Source: Actinomadura oligospora ATCC 43269 (GTDB lineage: Bacteria; Actinomycetota; Actinomycetes; Streptosporangiales; Streptosporangiaceae). From it: a stretch of 64,000 bases of DNA. Of the stretch, positions 54,151-63,157 are shown piece by piece; the stretch's first letter is position 1; every line of letters starts with the position of its first letter. Under the pieces are notes generated by a model, which saw only the letters and a list, made by a program, of their open reading frames with translations, made no database searches and was not told the origin of the DNA. The stretch covers positions 1 to 64,000 of the forward strand of contig NZ_JADG01000008.1 of NCBI RefSeq assembly GCF_000518265.1. Direction: 5' to 3'. The position numbers and the translations under genes were made by a program.

Positions 54151-55308
54151 TCAGCGGGTGGTCCGGCCACCCTTGGAGAGGTAGGGGTAGACATTGAAGC
54201 GCCTGCTCAGCCGGAAGAACTTGATGGGGCTTCCGCTGACGGTCTCCTTGTAGAGGACGGCCGCGCGCCCGGTGAGCATGGCGCGGCGCGGCGTGTCGTC
54301 CGCGCGCGTGAACTGGATGAGCCCGTCGCGCCGTCCGAGGCTGAGCGGCTGGTGGAAGTATCCGAACCGGAACGGCTTCGGGGGGCGCCCATGCAACAGC
54401 CGGACGATGTTGTCGGCGGCATGCGTACCGGTCGGGATCCCGCTCTGGCACGTCCCGTGGATGTCGCCCCACTTCTGCTTGACGGCGGCGGCGTCGCCGA
54501 TGGCGAACACGTCCGGATGCGAGACGGAGCGCAGTTCCGCGTCCACGACCACGCGTCCGCTCTTGTCAGTGGCGATTCCTGCGGCGGCGGCTATGGCGGG
54601 CACGCGCACGCCGGTTGTCCACAGGGTCACGTCCGACTGGACGACTGTGCCGTCGGTGAGCTCGATCCCGTCCACCAGGACCTTCCCGACGGCCTCACCA
54701 CTCCGGACGGAGACCCCGAGCCGCTCGAACGCCTTCGCCAGGTAGGCGCGCGCCCGGTCGCCCGTCATCGCGGCGGGCTCGCCCCGACTGACCAGCGTGA
54801 CCTTGAGTTCCGGGTGGCTCTCGGCGATCTCGGCGGCGGCCTCGACACCGGTCAGTCCGCCTCCGCAGACGGCGACGGTCGCGACGCCGGGCTCGGCCAG
54901 CCGCGCGGCCAGCCGCTGCGGCTCGTCCAGGGTGAACGCGTACTCGTCCGCGCCCGGGACGATGGACGTGTCGGTGCGGCTGCCGAGCGCGAACACGATC
55001 GTGTCGTACTTGAGAACGCCCTGGTCATCAAGGGTGATGCGGCGCTTCTCGGCGTCGACGGCGGTGACGCGGCCCTGCCGGAACACGACGCCCGAGCCGT
55101 CCAGCAGGTCCGGGATCCGGTGGACGGCGAGGTCCTGGCCGGCGGCGGTCTGGTGGGTGCGCAGCCGCTCCACGAACCGGTCGGACGGGTTGACCAGCGT
55201 GACCGTGACGTCCCTGTCGCGGCGGGTGCGGTGAGCGATCCGGACGGCGCACATCATGCCCGTGTACCCCGCGCCCACGACGACGATGTTCTTGCGCATC
55301 TTCCTCAT
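54151..55308 (-). CDS. NDH-2-like NAD(P)/FAD oxidoreductase
   Basis: 385 aa. FAD-binding GAGYTGMMCA at the N-terminus, YDTIVFALGS before the second nucleotide site, NAD-binding CGGGLTGVEAA, and DVFAIGDAAA near the C-terminus. The layout is that of type II NADH dehydrogenase-like flavoproteins. No clear C-terminal membrane helix is seen. Probably the ECF41 target gene and cotranscribed with the sigma factor. A Crp-like palindrome lies 69 nt upstream. Starts at Met 55308 or 55299. Confidence 0.88.
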   Translation of the reverse strand: MRKMRKNIVVVGAGYTGMMCAVRIAHRTRRDRDVTVTLVNPSDRFVERLRTHQTAAGQDLAVHRIPDLLDGSGVVFRQGRVTAVDAEKRRITLDDQGVLKYDTIVFALGSRTDTSIVPGADEYAFTLDEPQRLAARLAEPGVATVAVCGGGLTGVEAAAEIAESHPELKVTLVSRGEPAAMTGDRARAYLAKAFERLGVSVRSGEAVGKVLVDGIELTDGTVVQSDVTLWTTGVRVPAIAAAAGIATDKSGRVVVDAELRSVSHPDVFAIGDAAAVKQKWGDIHGTCQSGIPTGTHAADNIVRLLHGRPPKPFRFGYFHQPLSLGRRDGLIQFTRADDTPRRAMLTGRAAVLYKETVSGSPIKFFRLSRRFNVYPYLSKGGRTTR

Positions 55309-55376
55309 CTCCCTGAGGACGTTCCCGTTGGACGCCCATGGGACAAATGGATCGCGCCGTTCGTGACCGGTCCATA

Positions 55377-55392
55377 TGTGACCTGCATCACA
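55377..55392. promoter_or_regulatory. Perfect Crp-type palindrome
   Basis: TGTGACCTGCATCACA, i.e. TGTGA-N6-TCACA, the Crp/GlxR consensus. It lies between the divergent NDH-2-like and DUF11-like genes, 69 and 94 nt from their starts. A cAMP-dependent regulator is the expected ligand-responsive partner. Confidence 0.65.
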
Positions 55393-55485
55393 TCAGGTAG
55401 ATCGTCGGTCACGTCCCTGGACATATCCGTCCCCTGACGGCGTCGCCCCAGGTCAAAGAGGGTCTTGATATGGCTGGATGCCAGC

Positions 55486-56622
55486 ATGATCCTTTCGCGA
55501 CGATGGCGGAGGCACCGCCACCTGATCCCGCCGCTCGCCCTTTTCGGCGGCACGCTCGCGATGGGCGCCGCCGCGATCGGCTTCGGCGCCGCCTCCGGCC
55601 CCGGACCTGGACGCACCCCGGAGCGCATGGCCGCGCCCCCTCCGCCGACCGCGACCCCGGCCGCACTCCGCTCAGGCCCCCACGCGTCCAGCGTCGGCGT
55701 GAACCTGACCGTCCAAGGCATCCCGGCGATCGGCCAGCCCGCCTTCACCGGACGTCTGGGCACCGCCGACGCGCGGGACTCCTCCGGCCGCGCCGACTAC
55801 TCCCACGACCCCGATCACGTGAAGTCCCTGGTCACAGTCGCGAAGCCGTCGGGTGGCACGTCCGGCGGCGCCTGGACCGCCACCAACGCGGTCGGCATGT
55901 CACTCACCCCACGCGGCCCCGAACTCCTCCGGATCGCCACCCTCCGCACCGACGCCCGATGCCGTCCACCCCATGTCCGGACCACCCTCACCAAGCCGAC
56001 GGTCGCCGGGATCCCGATCACCGACGGCGAGAAGCGCATCCCCGTCACCGGCGCGCAGCTCGGCTACGACCGCGTCTCGACCGGCGTCCTCGACGTGCGG
56101 ATGACCCGCGTCCAGCGGACGACCCCGACCACCGCCGAGGCCCGCGCCGAGATCACCATCGACGGAACGCTGTTCGACCAGAACGCCCGGATCTACTCCG
56201 GCCCCATCGCCCACCTGGTCCTGGGCGACGTCCAGGCCCAGTGCCCCGGCGGGGCCCCCGAACCGGCCGACCTGAGGGTCCGCAAGACCGTGAACAAGAC
56301 CTCCGTCCACGTCGGCGGCACCGTCCGCTACACCCTGACCGCCGAGAACGACGGCGGAACCCTCATGGACGCCCGCTTCCAGGACGACATGACCAGGCTC
56401 CTCCGCCACGCCGCGTACAACACCGACGCGACCGCCACCAAGGGCCGCCTCACCTACCGGCGACCCCACCTCACCTGGACAGGCCACCTGACCCCCGGCC
56501 AGAAGGCCAAGATCACCTTCACCGTCACCGCCCGCCGCCCAGGCAAACTACGCAACATCGTCACCTGGAACACCCCACCAGGCCGCCTGGTAACCCGAGT
56601 AATCCCCACCCACAACCCCTGA
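55486..56622 (+). CDS. Secreted protein with C-terminal DUF11-like domain
   Basis: 378 aa. A basic N-terminus plus hydrophobic helix (LIPPLALFGGTLAMGAAAIG) indicates export. A Pro/Ala-rich linker and a novel-looking middle domain (about 65-265) follow. The C-terminal 100 residues match DUF11/Ig-like repeats (LRVRKTVNKTSVHVGGTVRY, VTWNTPPGRLV). Function unknown; a surface or adhesion role is possible. The ATG at 55486 is chosen over 55465 because it fits the signal sequence. Confidence 0.75.
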   Translation: MILSRRWRRHRHLIPPLALFGGTLAMGAAAIGFGAASGPGPGRTPERMAAPPPPTATPAALRSGPHASSVGVNLTVQGIPAIGQPAFTGRLGTADARDSSGRADYSHDPDHVKSLVTVAKPSGGTSGGAWTATNAVGMSLTPRGPELLRIATLRTDARCRPPHVRTTLTKPTVAGIPITDGEKRIPVTGAQLGYDRVSTGVLDVRMTRVQRTTPTTAEARAEITIDGTLFDQNARIYSGPIAHLVLGDVQAQCPGGAPEPADLRVRKTVNKTSVHVGGTVRYTLTAENDGGTLMDARFQDDMTRLLRHAAYNTDATATKGRLTYRRPHLTWTGHLTPGQKAKITFTVTARRPGKLRNIVTWNTPPGRLVTRVIPTHNP

Positions 56623-57669
56623 CCCCACCCACAACCCCACCCCAAACCACCCACCACTCTCACCCCAGACCACCGACCACTCTCAGCGCAGACCGCCCAG
56701 CACTCTCGGCGCAGACCGCCCCACTCCGTGCAACCGAGCCACCCAAGCCCCCAACCAGCCCCATACCAACCCAGACCGCTCCCACAGCGAAGTCAGCCCG
56801 CAGCCGCACCAGCGGACCAGCAGCCGCTCAACCCACCCACACAAGTCGATGGGTATTCGGATGGGTTGGCTGCGAATCAGAGGTGGGGGCTGGCGCGGGT
56901 CCAGCGCCGGGTCAGCCTGTTCCGGGCAGGCGGCTGCCGGTGCCGCCAGCATGACGCGTATCAAGGTCGCGCCAACGCCGCTGGTGGGGCGGCATGATCC
57001 GCGAGCCACTTCGACCCGCAGGCCGACCGGCCTGCTGCCGGACGAACCCAGCTCCTCCGAAGCCACCGGCCGCCGACAACGCTGGCGACCAGCACTCTGA
57101 GGCGCGACTCGACCGCAGAAGCCGGTCTGGGGGGTGCGGGGCTGTGAACCCCCGCCTGCGCGGCCGCAGTCCGCTAATGGTGCTGGTGAGTGGCGCTTTG
57201 AGGCGCGATTTGGTCGCGGAAGCCGGTCTGGGGGCGCGGGGCTGTGCCCCCCGGCTGCGGTCGCGGTCCGCTAATGGTGCTGGTGAGTGGCGCTTTGAGG
57301 GGCGGCTTGGTCGCGGAAGCCGGTCCGGGAGGCGCGGGACTGTGAGCCCTCAGCCCTTCGCGGCCGCAGGCGGTTGCCGGCGCTGGTAGGCGGCGTTTCT
57401 GAGGGCGGCTTGGTGGCGCTGGTGAGCGGGGCTCCGAGGGCGACTTGGTCGCGGAAGCTGTTTTGGGTGGCGTTGGGCTGTGTATATCCAGCCCTGCGCG
57501 GCCACGGACCGCTATGGCGCTGGCTCGGCCCTGCGCGGCTGCGGGCCGTTGACGGCGCTGGTAGGCGGCCTGTTCTGGGGGCTGGCTTGATGTGACCAGC
57601 ATTGACCGTCGTCCGGCGAGCGCTTGGTCGAGCGCTGGTCGAGCGATCCTCAGGGAGACGCGCGGGGTA
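56623..57669. repeat. Gap with about 97-bp tandem repeats
   Basis: No gene recognised in 1.05 kb. Positions about 57085-57590 contain roughly four imperfect copies of a unit near 97 bp. The clearest pair starts with gtccgctaatggtgctggtg at 57169 and 57266 and continues with tggcgctttgagg and ttggtcgcggaagccggt; the flanking copies are more decayed. The part 56623-57080 is C-rich, low in complexity, and holds no recognised feature. Confidence 0.75.
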
Positions 57670-58656
57670 TCAGGATTGGCCCGCGCCCGCCTCTGTCCGG
57701 AAGGTGTTCCTGTAGGCGGAGGGAGAGGTGCACATGATCCGGGTGAAGTGATGGCGGAAGGTGGCCGGGCTGTCGAACCCGACCACGGCCGCGATCTTCT
57801 CCACCGGGGTCGAGCCCTCCTCCAGGAGCGGCAGGCTGGCCATGATCCGCTGATGTAGGACCCAGCGCAGCGGACTGGTGCCGGTCTGCCGACTGAAGTG
57901 TCGGATGAAGGTGCGAGGCGCGAGGCAGGCGACCCGTGCGAGTTCGGCGATCGTCAGCGGGCTCGTCAGGTTGGCCAGGGCATGGTCCATGGCGCGCGCC
58001 ACCGCGTCGTTCGCTGCCGGCTCCGGAACGGCGGCCTCGACGAACTGCGCCTGACCCCCGTCCCGATGGGGCGGGACGACCAGACGCCGCGCGACGGCAT
58101 TGGCGACCCGCGCACCGTGGTCCTTGCGGACCAGATGCAGACACAGATCAAGGACGGCCGCACTCCCCGCGCCGGTGATCACGTCATCGCCGTCCACGTA
58201 CAGGACGTCCGGCGTGACATCGATCCCCGGGTAGCGTCGTCGCAGCAGGTCCGCGTACTGCCAGTGAGTCGCGGCGGCCCGCCCGTCGAGCAACCCGGCT
58301 GCGGCCAGAGCGAACGCCCCGGAGCAGTTCGACACCACCCGAGCCCCTCGCGCATGCGCCGTCCGCAAGGCGTCCACGAGCGCCTCGGGCACCTCCCCCC
58401 GGACATCGGGCACGGCCACCACGATCAAGGTGTCGGCGGCGGCGAACGCCTCCAGTCCCTGATCAGGCGTCATGACGAATCCGCCGACCATCCGCAACGG
58501 CCCCGGCGTCAGCCCGCAGACCCGCAGGTCATACCAGGGCACACCCAACTCAGGCCGTGGAAGCCCGAACACCTCGACGACCGCGCCCAGCTCGAACGGC
58601 GCCATCCCGTCAAAGGCCAGCACCGCGACCTCGTGCCCTCGCCCCACTCCGATCAT
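57670..58656 (-). CDS. GlxA-family transcriptional regulator (DJ-1/PfpI plus AraC)
   Basis: 328 aa. An N-terminal DJ-1/PfpI-like domain (about 8-185) has the nucleophile elbow SNCSGAFALAAAG. A C-terminal AraC-type double helix-turn-helix (about 225-320) has PLTIAELARVACLAPRTF and KIAAVVGFDSPATFRHHF. Such regulators commonly control a nearby metabolic gene; the divergent rhodanese at 59.3 kb is the likely partner. Confidence 0.9.
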   Translation of the reverse strand: MIGVGRGHEVAVLAFDGMAPFELGAVVEVFGLPRPELGVPWYDLRVCGLTPGPLRMVGGFVMTPDQGLEAFAAADTLIVVAVPDVRGEVPEALVDALRTAHARGARVVSNCSGAFALAAAGLLDGRAAATHWQYADLLRRRYPGIDVTPDVLYVDGDDVITGAGSAAVLDLCLHLVRKDHGARVANAVARRLVVPPHRDGGQAQFVEAAVPEPAANDAVARAMDHALANLTSPLTIAELARVACLAPRTFIRHFSRQTGTSPLRWVLHQRIMASLPLLEEGSTPVEKIAAVVGFDSPATFRHHFTRIMCTSPSAYRNTFRTEAGAGQS

Positions 58657-59275
58657 GGCCAGATCTTAACGAACAACGGCATTCACGCCACTATCCCAGC
58701 CCGACCCAACCAACGACCATTGATCAGGACAGACCACCCCCACCCCATCTCGAACACCGACCTCGATCAGGACAAGCCACCCCAGACAGCGACCACCGAT
58801 CAGGACAACCATCGCGCCCCACCCCGACGGGCCCACCGACCAGGACAGGCCATCCCGAACGGCAACCACGGCCACGACAGGCCCCAGACGGCGACCACGG
58901 CGACGACAGGCCGCCCCGGACGTTGGTCACGGCTACGACGGGCCCCGGACGGTGACCATGGCCACGACGGGCCGCCCCGGACGGCGGACCACGGCCACGA
59001 CGGGCTTGGACGGCGATCGCGGGCACGGCGGGCCGTGGACGGCGATCACGGTCAGGCGTCCCGAACGGGGACCACGGTCAGGACAGGCCATCCCGAGCGG
59101 CGATCACAGCCACGATGGGCCGCCCCGGACGGCGACCACCGTCAGGACGGGCCGTCTCGGGCGGTGACCTCGGTCGGTGCGGGCCAGCCCCGACGCAGCC
59201 GTGGCCGTGGCCGTCCACGCAAGGGGTTCCTGGCTTGGAAGCCCTGACCTCGCACGAAACAGTAAGGAGTCGATC
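58657..59275. repeat. Gap with cggcgaccacggccacgacgg-type minisatellite
   Basis: Upstream region of both the regulator and the rhodanese. From about 58850 to 59180 it is a degenerate array of units of about 30-45 bp built from cggacggcgaccac, ggccacgacggg and ccgcccc. At least eight variants can be counted. The part 58657-58850 has looser gatcagga-type repeats. Promoters must lie near its ends. Confidence 0.65.
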
Positions 59276-59728
59276 GTGACCGTTGATGAGATCCAGACCG
59301 ACAGCGCGGCTGTGCGGTTCTTCACCTCGCGGCTGGCCTTCGAGACCGACCCGTCGGACCTGTTCGCCCAGATGCGGGGGGACGGGACGGACAAGGTCAT
59401 CGTGGTGGACTCGCGTGCCCAGGAGGCGTGGGACATGGGACACGTCGCGGGGGCCGTGCACCTGCCCCGGCCGGAGATCGCCGCTCGTCACGACGTGGTT
59501 CTCGATCGGGACGCGCTCGTGGTCGTCTACTGCTGGGGACCGGGCTGCAACGGTGGGGTGAAGGCCGCTCTGGAACTGGCCCGGCTCGGCTACCGGGTCA
59601 AGGAGATGATCGGCGGGTTCGAGTACTGGGCCCGCGAGGGGTACCCCGTCGAGACCGCCGCCGGTGTCAGCCGTCGTTCTCCTGACCCCTTGACCGCTCC
59701 GGTGGCCGGCATCACCTGCGCCTGCTGA
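59276..59728 (+). CDS. Rhodanese-like protein
   Basis: 150 aa, one rhodanese domain. VIVVDSRAQEAWDMGHVAGA near the N-terminal half, and an active-site loop YCWGPGCNGG with the candidate catalytic Cys; GGFEYWAREGYPV at the C-terminus of the domain. A Cys pair ends the protein (ITCAC). GTG start at 59276 supported by AAGGAG. Pairs with the divergent GlxA-type regulator, as seen in other actinomycetes. Confidence 0.88.
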   Translation: MTVDEIQTDSAAVRFFTSRLAFETDPSDLFAQMRGDGTDKVIVVDSRAQEAWDMGHVAGAVHLPRPEIAARHDVVLDRDALVVVYCWGPGCNGGVKAALELARLGYRVKEMIGGFEYWAREGYPVETAAGVSRRSPDPLTAPVAGITCAC

Positions 59729-60382
59729 CCAGGGACATCACCTCCTTTTCCTGTGCTGGGCGAAGAACGCCCCTTCGCCCGAAATGATTTACCTGTGTTC
59801 CAGGGAGCCCCGGCCCTCTCCAGAAACGAAAAAGGGTCTGGGCCCCCTGGCCGCGACCTGCGCCCCAGATCCGCCTCCCCCCGGAACGGACGCGGGACGC
59901 AGGCGCGGCGGTGGACATGGACGCCGCATCCGCACCCTCCGCGGCGGGCTCGAAGCAGGTCCACGTGACCATCGTCGCCGCCGGTCCGGAGCTCTTCCAG
60001 CCAGCGCCCGAACTGTGGATAACCTGGTCGCAGGGAGGCTTTTCCCCGTGGACAGGCGGTCCAGCCGCCCCCGCAGAAGCCCTTCGTCCGAAGGTCTCGT
60101 GGGGCATCGCACCCGAGGTCGGGCCTACAGCGGCAGGAGAAACGCGATCACCTGCGCGCACGCGGACGGACACCGCCGAAGTGGCGTGTGTGACGTGACC
60201 GTCCGTTCGAGATGGGCATAAGCAGGGGGCGTCCCGACGTTAGGATGAACAAATCGCTCTTATGACGCTCGCCCGAACTGCGGCGACGTCACGACTGGCT
60301 CGTCCTTGCAGCGCACGAATCACGGCCGCCTCCCGGCCCCTGTGGTGCCTCCCGAGACGCGCCCCCTCTCGGAAGGTATTGC
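59729..60382 (+). other. Long leader region before the DEAD-box helicase gene
   Basis: 654 bp without a secure gene. A 95-codon plus-strand frame at 59911-60198 begins with reasonable codon bias (SKQVHVTIVAAGPELF) but decays and has no domain, so it is not called. A DnaA box lies at 60014-60022. Long leaders are common before cold-shock RNA helicase genes, but no known RNA element was recognised. Confidence 0.4.
60014..60022 (-). promoter_or_regulatory. DnaA-box 9-mer
   Basis: Plus strand TGTGGATAA, a perfect DnaA box on the minus strand, in the leader region before the helicase gene. Confidence 0.4.
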
Positions 60383-62242
60383 GTGACCGACGTTTCTGCT
60401 GCCCATGCCCCGTCCACCCCTGCGGAGGACGTCGCGGACACCGCGAGGGCCGAGGCACAACCCGGCTTCGCCGACCTCGGCCTGCCGGAGCCGCTCGTCG
60501 CGGCGCTCGCCCGCCAGGGCATCGAGTCCCCGTTCCCGATCCAGGCCGCCGCGATCCCGGACGTCATGGCCGGACGGGACGTCCTCGGCCGCGGCAAGAC
60601 CGGCTCGGGCAAGACCCTGGCCTTCGGCCTGCCGCTGCTCGCGCGCCTGGAGGGCCGCCGCGCTGAGCCGCGGCGTCCGCTGGGCCTCATCCTCGTGCCC
60701 ACGCGCGAGCTCGCCCAGCAGGTCGTGACCAACCTCGAGCCCCTCGGCCGGTCCCTGGGCCTGCACTTCAAGACCGTCATCGGCCAGACGTCGATGTTCA
60801 AGCAGATCGACGCGCTGCGCCGCGGCGTCGAGATCGTCGTCGCCACCCCGGGCCGCCTCAAGGACCTGATGCGCCAGGGCGCCGCCGACCTGTCCGACCT
60901 CGAGATGGTCGTGCTGGACGAGGCGGACCACATGGCCGACATGGGCTTCCTCCCGGATGTCACCGACATCCTGGACGAGGCTCGTCCGGGCGGTCAGCGT
61001 CTGCTGTTCTCCGCCACCCTGGACAACGACGTGGACGTCCTCGTCAAGCGCTACCTGAACGACCCGGTCAACCACGCGATCGGGCCCGTGGACGAGTCCG
61101 TCGACACGATGGACCACCACCTCCTCCTGGTCGCGCCCAAGGAGAAGGCGGCCATCACGGCCGAGATCGCCAACCGTGAGGGCCGGACGATCCTGTTCGC
61201 GCGCACGAAGCACGGCGTGGACCGGCTCGCCAAGCAGCTCACCGACGCGGGCGTCCGCGCGGCCGGCCTGCACGGCGGCAAGTCCCAGGGCCTCCGCACG
61301 CGCACGATCGCCGAGTTCCACGAGGGCACGTTCGACGTCCTCGTGGCGACCGACGTCGCCGCGCGCGGCATCCACGTCGACGGCATCAGCCTCGTCATGC
61401 ACGTGGACCCGCCGGCCGACCACAAGGACTACATGCACCGCGCCGGACGCACCGCGCGTGCGGGCGAGAAGGGCACCGTCGTCACGCTCGTCCTGCCCCA
61501 CCAGGTGCGTTCGACCTCCGCGATGACCCGCCGCGCGGGCATCGAGGCCCCCAAGCACCGCGTCACGTCCGGTGACGAGGAGCTGACCCGGCTCACCGGC
61601 GCACGGGAGCCGTCCGGTGTGCCGATCCAGGGCCCGGTCATCCCCGAGCGCCCGCGTCGTGAGCCGGGCCGTGGGGGCCGCCGTGGCGGCCGTTTCAACG
61701 GTCAGCGCCGTTTCCGTGACGACGGCCCCCGCGGTGGCGGCCGTCGCGATTTCGACCGTGAGGGACGTTCCGACGGCTTCCGCCGGGATTCCGACGGCGA
61801 GCGGCGCGGTGGCGGCCAGGGCAACGGGTACCGCGGCGACCGCGGTCGCGACCGTGGCTTCGACGGCAACCGCGGTGGCAACGACTCCCGCGGGGACGGA
61901 TTCCGCCGTAACGACGACCGGCGCGAGCGCCCCAACGGGGACGACCGCCGCGACAACGGCTTCCGTAACGACCGTCGTGAGGGCGGCTACCGCGGTGAGC
62001 GTTCCTACGGGAACGACCGCCGTGAGGGCGGTTTCCGCAGCGAGGGCGACCGCAGGGGCAACTACTCCGGCGACCGCCGCGAGTTCTCGGGCGACCGTGG
62101 ACCCCGGGGCGAGCACGGCTTCTCGGGCGACCGCCGTGGCGGCGGCCCGCGTGGTGCCGGTGCCGGTGCCGGCCGTCGCGACGGTTCCTACGGCGGCCCC
62201 CGCCGTGAGGGCTCCGACCGCAGCCGCGCGCGCTTCAACTAG
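60383..62242 (+). CDS. DEAD-box RNA helicase with RG-rich tail
   Basis: 619 aa. Full helicase core: FPIQ (Q motif), GKTGSGKT, PTRELAQQ, TPGRL, DEAD, SAT, ILFARTKHG, ATDVAARGI and HRAGRTARAG. From about residue 425 the tail is Arg/Gly/Asp-rich with repeated RGG, RRD and DDR words (FRRDSDGERRGGGQGNGYRG as an example), a likely RNA-binding, disordered region. Expected role: RNA unwinding in ribosome assembly, decay or cold adaptation. GTG start after GAAGG. Followed by a good terminator. Confidence 0.94.
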   Translation: MTDVSAAHAPSTPAEDVADTARAEAQPGFADLGLPEPLVAALARQGIESPFPIQAAAIPDVMAGRDVLGRGKTGSGKTLAFGLPLLARLEGRRAEPRRPLGLILVPTRELAQQVVTNLEPLGRSLGLHFKTVIGQTSMFKQIDALRRGVEIVVATPGRLKDLMRQGAADLSDLEMVVLDEADHMADMGFLPDVTDILDEARPGGQRLLFSATLDNDVDVLVKRYLNDPVNHAIGPVDESVDTMDHHLLLVAPKEKAAITAEIANREGRTILFARTKHGVDRLAKQLTDAGVRAAGLHGGKSQGLRTRTIAEFHEGTFDVLVATDVAARGIHVDGISLVMHVDPPADHKDYMHRAGRTARAGEKGTVVTLVLPHQVRSTSAMTRRAGIEAPKHRVTSGDEELTRLTGAREPSGVPIQGPVIPERPRREPGRGGRRGGRFNGQRRFRDDGPRGGGRRDFDREGRSDGFRRDSDGERRGGGQGNGYRGDRGRDRGFDGNRGGNDSRGDGFRRNDDRRERPNGDDRRDNGFRNDRREGGYRGERSYGNDRREGGFRSEGDRRGNYSGDRREFSGDRGPRGEHGFSGDRRGGGPRGAGAGAGRRDGSYGGPRREGSDRSRARFN

Positions 62243-62255
62243 GCGCCAGAACGCC

Positions 62256-62295
62256 CGGACGGGCCGTTGACACTTCGGTGTCAGCGGCCCGTCCG
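62256..62295 (+). terminator. Terminator after the DEAD-box helicase gene
   Basis: Inverted repeat CGGACGGGCC...TGACAC-TTCG-GTGTCA...GGCCCGTCCG followed by GTTTCATG. A strong stem with a UUCG tetraloop, 14 nt after the stop. Confidence 0.85.
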
Positions 62296-62332
62296 CGTTT
62301 CATGACCTGGAAAAACACCACCTCGGAAGGAG

Positions 62333-62341
62333 TTATCCACA
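62333..62341 (+). promoter_or_regulatory. DnaA-box 9-mer
   Basis: Perfect TTATCCACA, in the gap after the helicase terminator. Confidence 0.4.
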
Positions 62342-62560
62342 GTTCGGCGCCCGGCTGGCGTTCACCGTGCACCGCCGCCGAGGATGGATCCCGTCAGTCG
62401 TCGAGGGCCGGCACCCGCCGACCCCGAACCGGACGGGAGGTGATCAGGGCATGAAGATCGGCCCACTGGGTCGCAGTGAGATCGCGGGGCAGCGCCGCCG
62501 CCCGGAACGGCTGATCGTCCAGCCAGCAGATGATCCCTGACCGCGCCGCGCCGTGTCACG

Positions 62561-62660
62561 CTGCGCCAAAGCGCGCTGCGCTGCGCCAAAGCGCGCTGCG
62601 CTGCGCCAAAGCGCGCTGCGCTGCGCCAAAGCGCGCTGCGCTGCGCCAAAGCGCGCTGCG
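62561..62660. repeat. Five perfect 20-bp tandem repeats
   Basis: Five identical contiguous copies of ctgcgccaaagcgcgctgcg, followed by a broken sixth copy. Each unit contains gcgc-caaa-gcgc, so each could form a small hairpin. Identity of all copies suggests recent expansion. Confidence 0.95.
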
Positions 62661-62929
62661 CTGCGCCGAACCGTGTCATGCCGCGTCGGGGTCATGCCGC
62701 GCCTGCGGCGTGCCAGCGTCTGGGCAGGTCGGGCCGCCCGCTTCGGAGCGCGCCGTACCGGGCCGTGCTGACTCTGCCGGGCCGCCTTGCGCCGGGGCTG
62801 TACTGGGCCAAGGCCGTGCTGGCCGCATCGTGCTGGGCCACCTCGGGTGGTGCCTTGCCGGGACGTGGTGGGTTCACTGTGCTGGGGCAGCATCGTGCCG
62901 GCCACGTTGGCCACGTCGGGCCGCGCTGT

Positions 62930-63010
62930 GCCATGCCGCGTCGGCCATGCCGCGTCGGCCACGCCGCGTCGGCCACGCCGCGTCGGCCACGCCGCGTCGG
63001 CCACGCCGCG
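62930..63010. repeat. 14-bp tandem repeats
   Basis: About six near-perfect copies of gccgcgtcggccac, the first ones with an a-t variant (ccatgc). It continues into degenerate gtgccgggccacgcc words up to about 63060. Confidence 0.85.
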
Positions 63011-63157
63011 TCGGGCCGTGCCGGGCCACGCCGGGCCGTGCCGGGCCACGCCGGGGCGCGTTGGGCTGCGGTGGGGGGTTTGCTGGGGAGTGGGGGGACG
63101 CGTTGTGTTCGGGGCGTTTGGGGTGTGGGGGAGCGTGTTGTGTTGGGGAGGGAGGGG

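Larger units (their letters stand above)
62296..63157. other. Gap holding two tandem arrays, no gene
   Basis: No gene recognised between the helicase terminator and the acyltransferase stop. The gap holds the 20-bp array at 62561-62660, the 14-bp array at about 62930-63010 and degenerate gtgccgggccacgcc words to 63060. The remaining parts show nothing. Confidence 0.5.

Noticed and set aside
59911-60198. 95-codon plus-strand frame before the DEAD-box helicase
   Set aside because: Good codon bias only in the first third, no recognised domain; kept as a note in the leader region.
62561-63010. CRISPR array
   Set aside because: The 20-bp and 14-bp units are directly contiguous without spacers, and no cas genes are present.
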